Part shown: positions 60,226 through 62,470 of the stretch, one piece after another
How positions within the stretch are numbered: position 1 is the stretch's first letter
How the letters are laid out: each line of letters starts with the position of its first letter
NCBI GenBank assembly: GCA_050181465.1
Contig: JBFXDD010000028.1
Location: 1 to 62,470, forward strand
From: JACRLW01 sp050181465
GTDB lineage: Bacteria; Planctomycetota; UBA1135; UBA2386
Direction: 5' to 3'
DNA: 62,470 bases
The notes under the pieces: generated by a model
What the model was told of the DNA's origin: nothing
Database searches by the model: none
Seen by the model: only the letters and a program-made list of their open reading frames with translations
Made by a program: the position numbers and the translations under genes

Positions 60226-60828
60226 ATGTCCCAGGCCCAAGGCGAGCCCGACCCGGCTGCTGCGACTCCGCTCGCAGGGATCACCGTGCTGCTCCGGCGG
60301 GCCGCGACCGGCGACCGAGTGGCTGAGAGCGCCCTGGCGACGGCAGTGTATTCGGAGCTGCACTCGATGGCGCGTCGGCACATGGCTCGCGAAGGCAAGG
60401 GCCACACGTTGCAAGCAACGGCCCTCGTGAGTGAAGTGTGGATGCGGCTGCTCAAGTCTGGATCCAGCTTCCGCGACCGATCGCACTACCTGAGTGTCGC
60501 GGCCCGGGCGATGAAGTGGGTCCTCATCGACCACGCGCGTAAGAACCGCCGCGAGAAGCGTGGTGCGATGGGGAAGCGCGTGTTGCTCGACGAGGTCGTC
60601 GATCTCTTCGAGCAGCGCTCGGGCAGTCTAATCGACCTGGGCGAGGCTCTGGAGCGGATGCGTGAGTTCAATCCGACGATGGCGCACGCAATCGACTTGC
60701 GGTTCTTCGGCGGCGCCAGCGTCGAAGAGTGTGCGCAGATCTTGGGGATGCCCCGGCGAACCTTCGAACGTCGCTTCGAGATCGCCGCAGCGTGGCTACG
60801 CGCCGAACTCGGGGGCGACGTCAGTTGA
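60226..60828 (+). CDS. ECF-type sigma factor (TIGR02999-like)
   Basis: 200 aa from ATG 60226 (MSQAQGEPDPAAATP). Region 2: ELHSMARRHMAREGKGHTLQ, ATALVSEVWMRLLKSGSSFR, DRSHYLSVAARAMKWVLIDH ARKNRREKRG, the marks of the planctomycete/acidobacterial sigma group in which 'HTLQATALVxEawlRL' is conserved. Region 4: ERMREFNPTMAHAIDLRFFG, ASVEECAQILGMPRRTFERR (helix-turn-helix) and FEIAAAWLRAEL. Its TGA overlaps the TTG start of the following kinase, so both are made together; the kinase is the likely regulator. Confidence 0.9.
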   Translation: MSQAQGEPDPAAATPLAGITVLLRRAATGDRVAESALATAVYSELHSMARRHMAREGKGHTLQATALVSEVWMRLLKSGSSFRDRSHYLSVAARAMKWVLIDHARKNRREKRGAMGKRVLLDEVVDLFEQRSGSLIDLGEALERMREFNPTMAHAIDLRFFGGASVEECAQILGMPRRTFERRFEIAAAWLRAELGGDVS

Positions 60829-62405
60829 ATCACGAACGCTGGGCCGAGATCGAGCGGCTGTTCATGCTCGCCATGACGATGTCGGCCGAGGAGCGAGGTC
60901 GATTCCTACGCACCCAGATCGAGGACGTCGAGATTCGAGCCGAAGTGGAGCGGCTGATCGAGAACGCCATGCCCGGGGCAGGCTTCCTCTCGCCGCCGAC
61001 GGAGCCCGAAGTCGCCGAACGACTGACGGCCATGTCGTGGCTGATCGGCGAACGGGTGGGCGACTACGTGATCGAGTCTCGCATCGGAAACGGCGGGATG
61101 GGCGTGGTGTTCAAGGGGCGGCGATTCGACGACGGCGCGATCGCGGCAATCAAGGTCCTCTACCCCGGAAGCTCCGCACACAGCGGCGAGCGATTCCGAC
61201 GGGAAGCCATCGCCGCCTGCCGACTCGATCACCCGGGCGTCGCGAAGATCCTGAGTTACGACGACCAGGGCAGCTTCCCGTACTACGTGATGCAGTTCGT
61301 GGATGGCTGGAACCTTCGCGAGCTGATGGACTCGGCCGTCGCGGGAGGACCGGATCTGGGGGATCCGAAGACCGTCGCTCGGCTCGTTCGTGAGGCAGCG
61401 GACGCCCTGCGGCATGCGCACGAGTGCGGAGTGATCCATCGCGACATCAAGCCACACAACCTGCTCGTGACTCGTGACTCGCACGAGATTCGGATCATCG
61501 ACTTCGGCCTCGCGAAGCTCACGGCCCTGGAATCGATCAGTCGGACCGGAGACACAGCGGGAACACCGCTGTACATGAGCCCCGAGCAGATCCGGTCGAC
61601 TACCCATGAAGTCGACGGTCGCACGGACATCTATTCTCTCGGCGCTGTTCTCTACGAGTTGCTATCGGGTTCGCCGCCGTTCAGTGGCAGCAATCCGGAG
61701 CAGGTGCTGTATCGAATCGCGAACGAGTCACCGCGGTCCTTGCGATCCGCTGCGCCAGATGCGCCGCAGGAACTGCGGGTGATTGCAGCCAAGGCCATGC
61801 GACGAGACCGCGAGAAGCGCTACGCGAGCGCTGCCGCGATGCGAGACGATCTGGCTCGCTATCTGCATGGTGACGCGATCATTGCGCGGCCGCCTACCTG
61901 GATCGAGCGCGCTCGCGAGTACTTGCGCAGTCCTCGCCGCGCAGCGATCTTGGGTGCCGTATCGGCGATGCTCGTCGCAGCGAGTGCCGTCTTGTCGCTC
62001 GTTCACTTCGTGGCTGCGCGAAGTGCCGACGCGACAGCCCCAACCATCGCGGTGCGTGTGTCGTTGCCCCAGAGTCCATTGCGAGCGAATCTAAGGGTGG
62101 CGCGCTACCTGCCGGAACAGGATCGCTACCTCGACCTTGGCGTTTCGACTTCGCTGCCCACCGATGCCATTTCCTTGGAGGATGGCTTCCACCGATTCAC
62201 GATCGAGGTCGAAGGCGGCGGCTTTGGGGAGTTCGAGCGGGTCGTGAAACGCACCGAATCGCTGACTCTGAGTCTGGACCGTATGCCGGTGCAACCGGTG
62301 CGCGAGGGGATGGTGCTGATCCCTGGTGGTCAGTACGCCATCCGGTCCGACCCGGGTACATGGGTGACACTCGTGTCCGGGCACATGGGTAACACTCGAG
62401 CGTGA
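60825..62405 (+). CDS. Ser/Thr protein kinase, C-terminus cut by an IS element
   Basis: 526 aa from a TTG at 60825 overlapping the sigma stop (TTGA). An N-terminal helical part (MSAEERGRFLRTQIEDVEIR) is followed by the kinase domain (about 75-350): IGNGGMGVVFKGRRF, IAAIKVLYP, CGVIHRDIKPHNLLVT, IRIIDFGLAKLTALES and GTPLYMSPEQIRSTTHEVDG. A membrane helix (AAILGAVSAMLVAASAVLSLVHFVAA, about 385-410) and a PEGA-like beta domain follow. The end reads REGMVLIPGGQYAIRSD and then stops after IS-derived residues; GMVLIPGG is the usual beginning of a formylglycine-generating-enzyme-like (FGE/SUMF) domain, which is therefore missing here. The kinase part is complete and may still work. Confidence 0.85.
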   Translation: MNHERWAEIERLFMLAMTMSAEERGRFLRTQIEDVEIRAEVERLIENAMPGAGFLSPPTEPEVAERLTAMSWLIGERVGDYVIESRIGNGGMGVVFKGRRFDDGAIAAIKVLYPGSSAHSGERFRREAIAACRLDHPGVAKILSYDDQGSFPYYVMQFVDGWNLRELMDSAVAGGPDLGDPKTVARLVREAADALRHAHECGVIHRDIKPHNLLVTRDSHEIRIIDFGLAKLTALESISRTGDTAGTPLYMSPEQIRSTTHEVDGRTDIYSLGAVLYELLSGSPPFSGSNPEQVLYRIANESPRSLRSAAPDAPQELRVIAAKAMRRDREKRYASAAAMRDDLARYLHGDAIIARPPTWIERAREYLRSPRRAAILGAVSAMLVAASAVLSLVHFVAARSADATAPTIAVRVSLPQSPLRANLRVARYLPEQDRYLDLGVSTSLPTDAISLEDGFHRFTIEVEGGGFGEFERVVKRTESLTLSLDRMPVQPVREGMVLIPGGQYAIRSDPGTWVTLVSGHMGNTRA

Positions 62406-62470
62406 CCGTGGGAAGCGCCGTGGGTTTCGTGTCCGGATGCCATGGACCAAGACCGATCCTGTGATCGAGA
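62357..62470 (+). mobile_element. Left end of an IS481-like insertion sequence (incomplete)
   Basis: ACATGGGTGACACTCG (62358-62373) and ACATGGGTAACACTCG (62383-62398) are two direct copies 25 bases apart, and CGTGTCCGG occurs at 62372 and 62428. This kind of tip, with TGTCCGG and GACACTCG words, is one I associate with IS481-group elements. Kinase-like sequence stops where it begins. A transposase start follows inside. The element continues beyond the window, so length and right end are unknown. Confidence 0.65.
62437..62470 (+). CDS. IS481-like transposase, first residues only
   Basis: ATG at 62437 followed by PWTKTDPVIE up to the window end. MPW(K/T)-x-(T/S)-x-P(V/M)-x-E is a common beginning of IS481-family DDE transposases. 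Only eleven codons are visible, so the identification rests on this start and on the repeat structure before it. Confidence 0.5.
   Translation, partial: MPWTKTDPVIE

Overview
The window is high-GC bacterial DNA that looks like a planctomycete (Planctomycetota), probably one of the marine lineages rich in secreted beta-rich proteins. The pointers are a PVC-type dehydrogenase with HEAT repeats and a C-terminal haem motif, a pentahaem cytochrome with a PA14-like insert, CotH with DUF4956, two ECF-sigma/Ser-Thr-kinase pairs, and many signal-peptide proteins with a common C-terminal beta module. The assignment is inferred from gene content only; the window contains no rRNA or tRNA that I could see.

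Layout. 1-8.3 kb: a cluster of secreted proteins, including two 535-aa paralogues that share an identical 1112-bp core, a secreted PQQ/sorbosone-type beta-propeller, and the frameshifted remnant of a second C-terminal module. 8.5-14.8 kb: PVC-type membrane dehydrogenase, a small DUF5658-like membrane protein, a 559-aa unknown with a GNAT-like segment, and a DUF2911-like protein. 14.8-23.9 kb: an acetyl/energy/ion neighbourhood with a GNAT-histone-deacetylase fusion, tandem UspA protein, ArsB/CitM-like permease, ADP-forming acyl-CoA synthetase and P2-type cation ATPase. 24-31.1 kb: SMUBP2/UPF1-type helicase, Bax-inhibitor-1 protein, two more secreted proteins, an SGNH hydrolase and an RluA pseudouridine synthase. 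31.2-36.6 kb: a broken DUF5685 gene carrying a palindromic repeat, then a translationally overlapping pentahaem cytochrome and beta-propeller pair. 36.7-42.6 kb: HEAT-vWA protein, RsuA/RluB pseudouridine synthase, POT peptide transporter, and a stretch with little coding. 42.6-47.6 kb: ECF sigma factor plus TPR kinase, and one more secreted protein. 47.7-54 kb: coiled-coil protein, DUF6384-like protein, GNAT, TerC, a TelA-like helical protein and a PqqB-like lipoprotein, which resembles a Ter-type envelope-stress locus. 54-60 kb: DUF4956-CotH operon and error-prone polymerase DnaE2. 60.2-62.5 kb: a second ECF sigma/kinase pair, with the kinase cut by an IS481-like element that runs off the window.

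The most distinctive non-coding feature is a family of 184-bp, almost fully palindromic elements flanked by CTAG: four full copies plus several fragments. One copy sits inside a coding frame, one supplies the immediate upstream region of a gene, and one fragment supplies a stop codon. Convergent gene pairs are repeatedly separated by perfect GC-rich hairpins that probably serve as two-way terminators. All family assignments are from reading the sequence; no database search was run.
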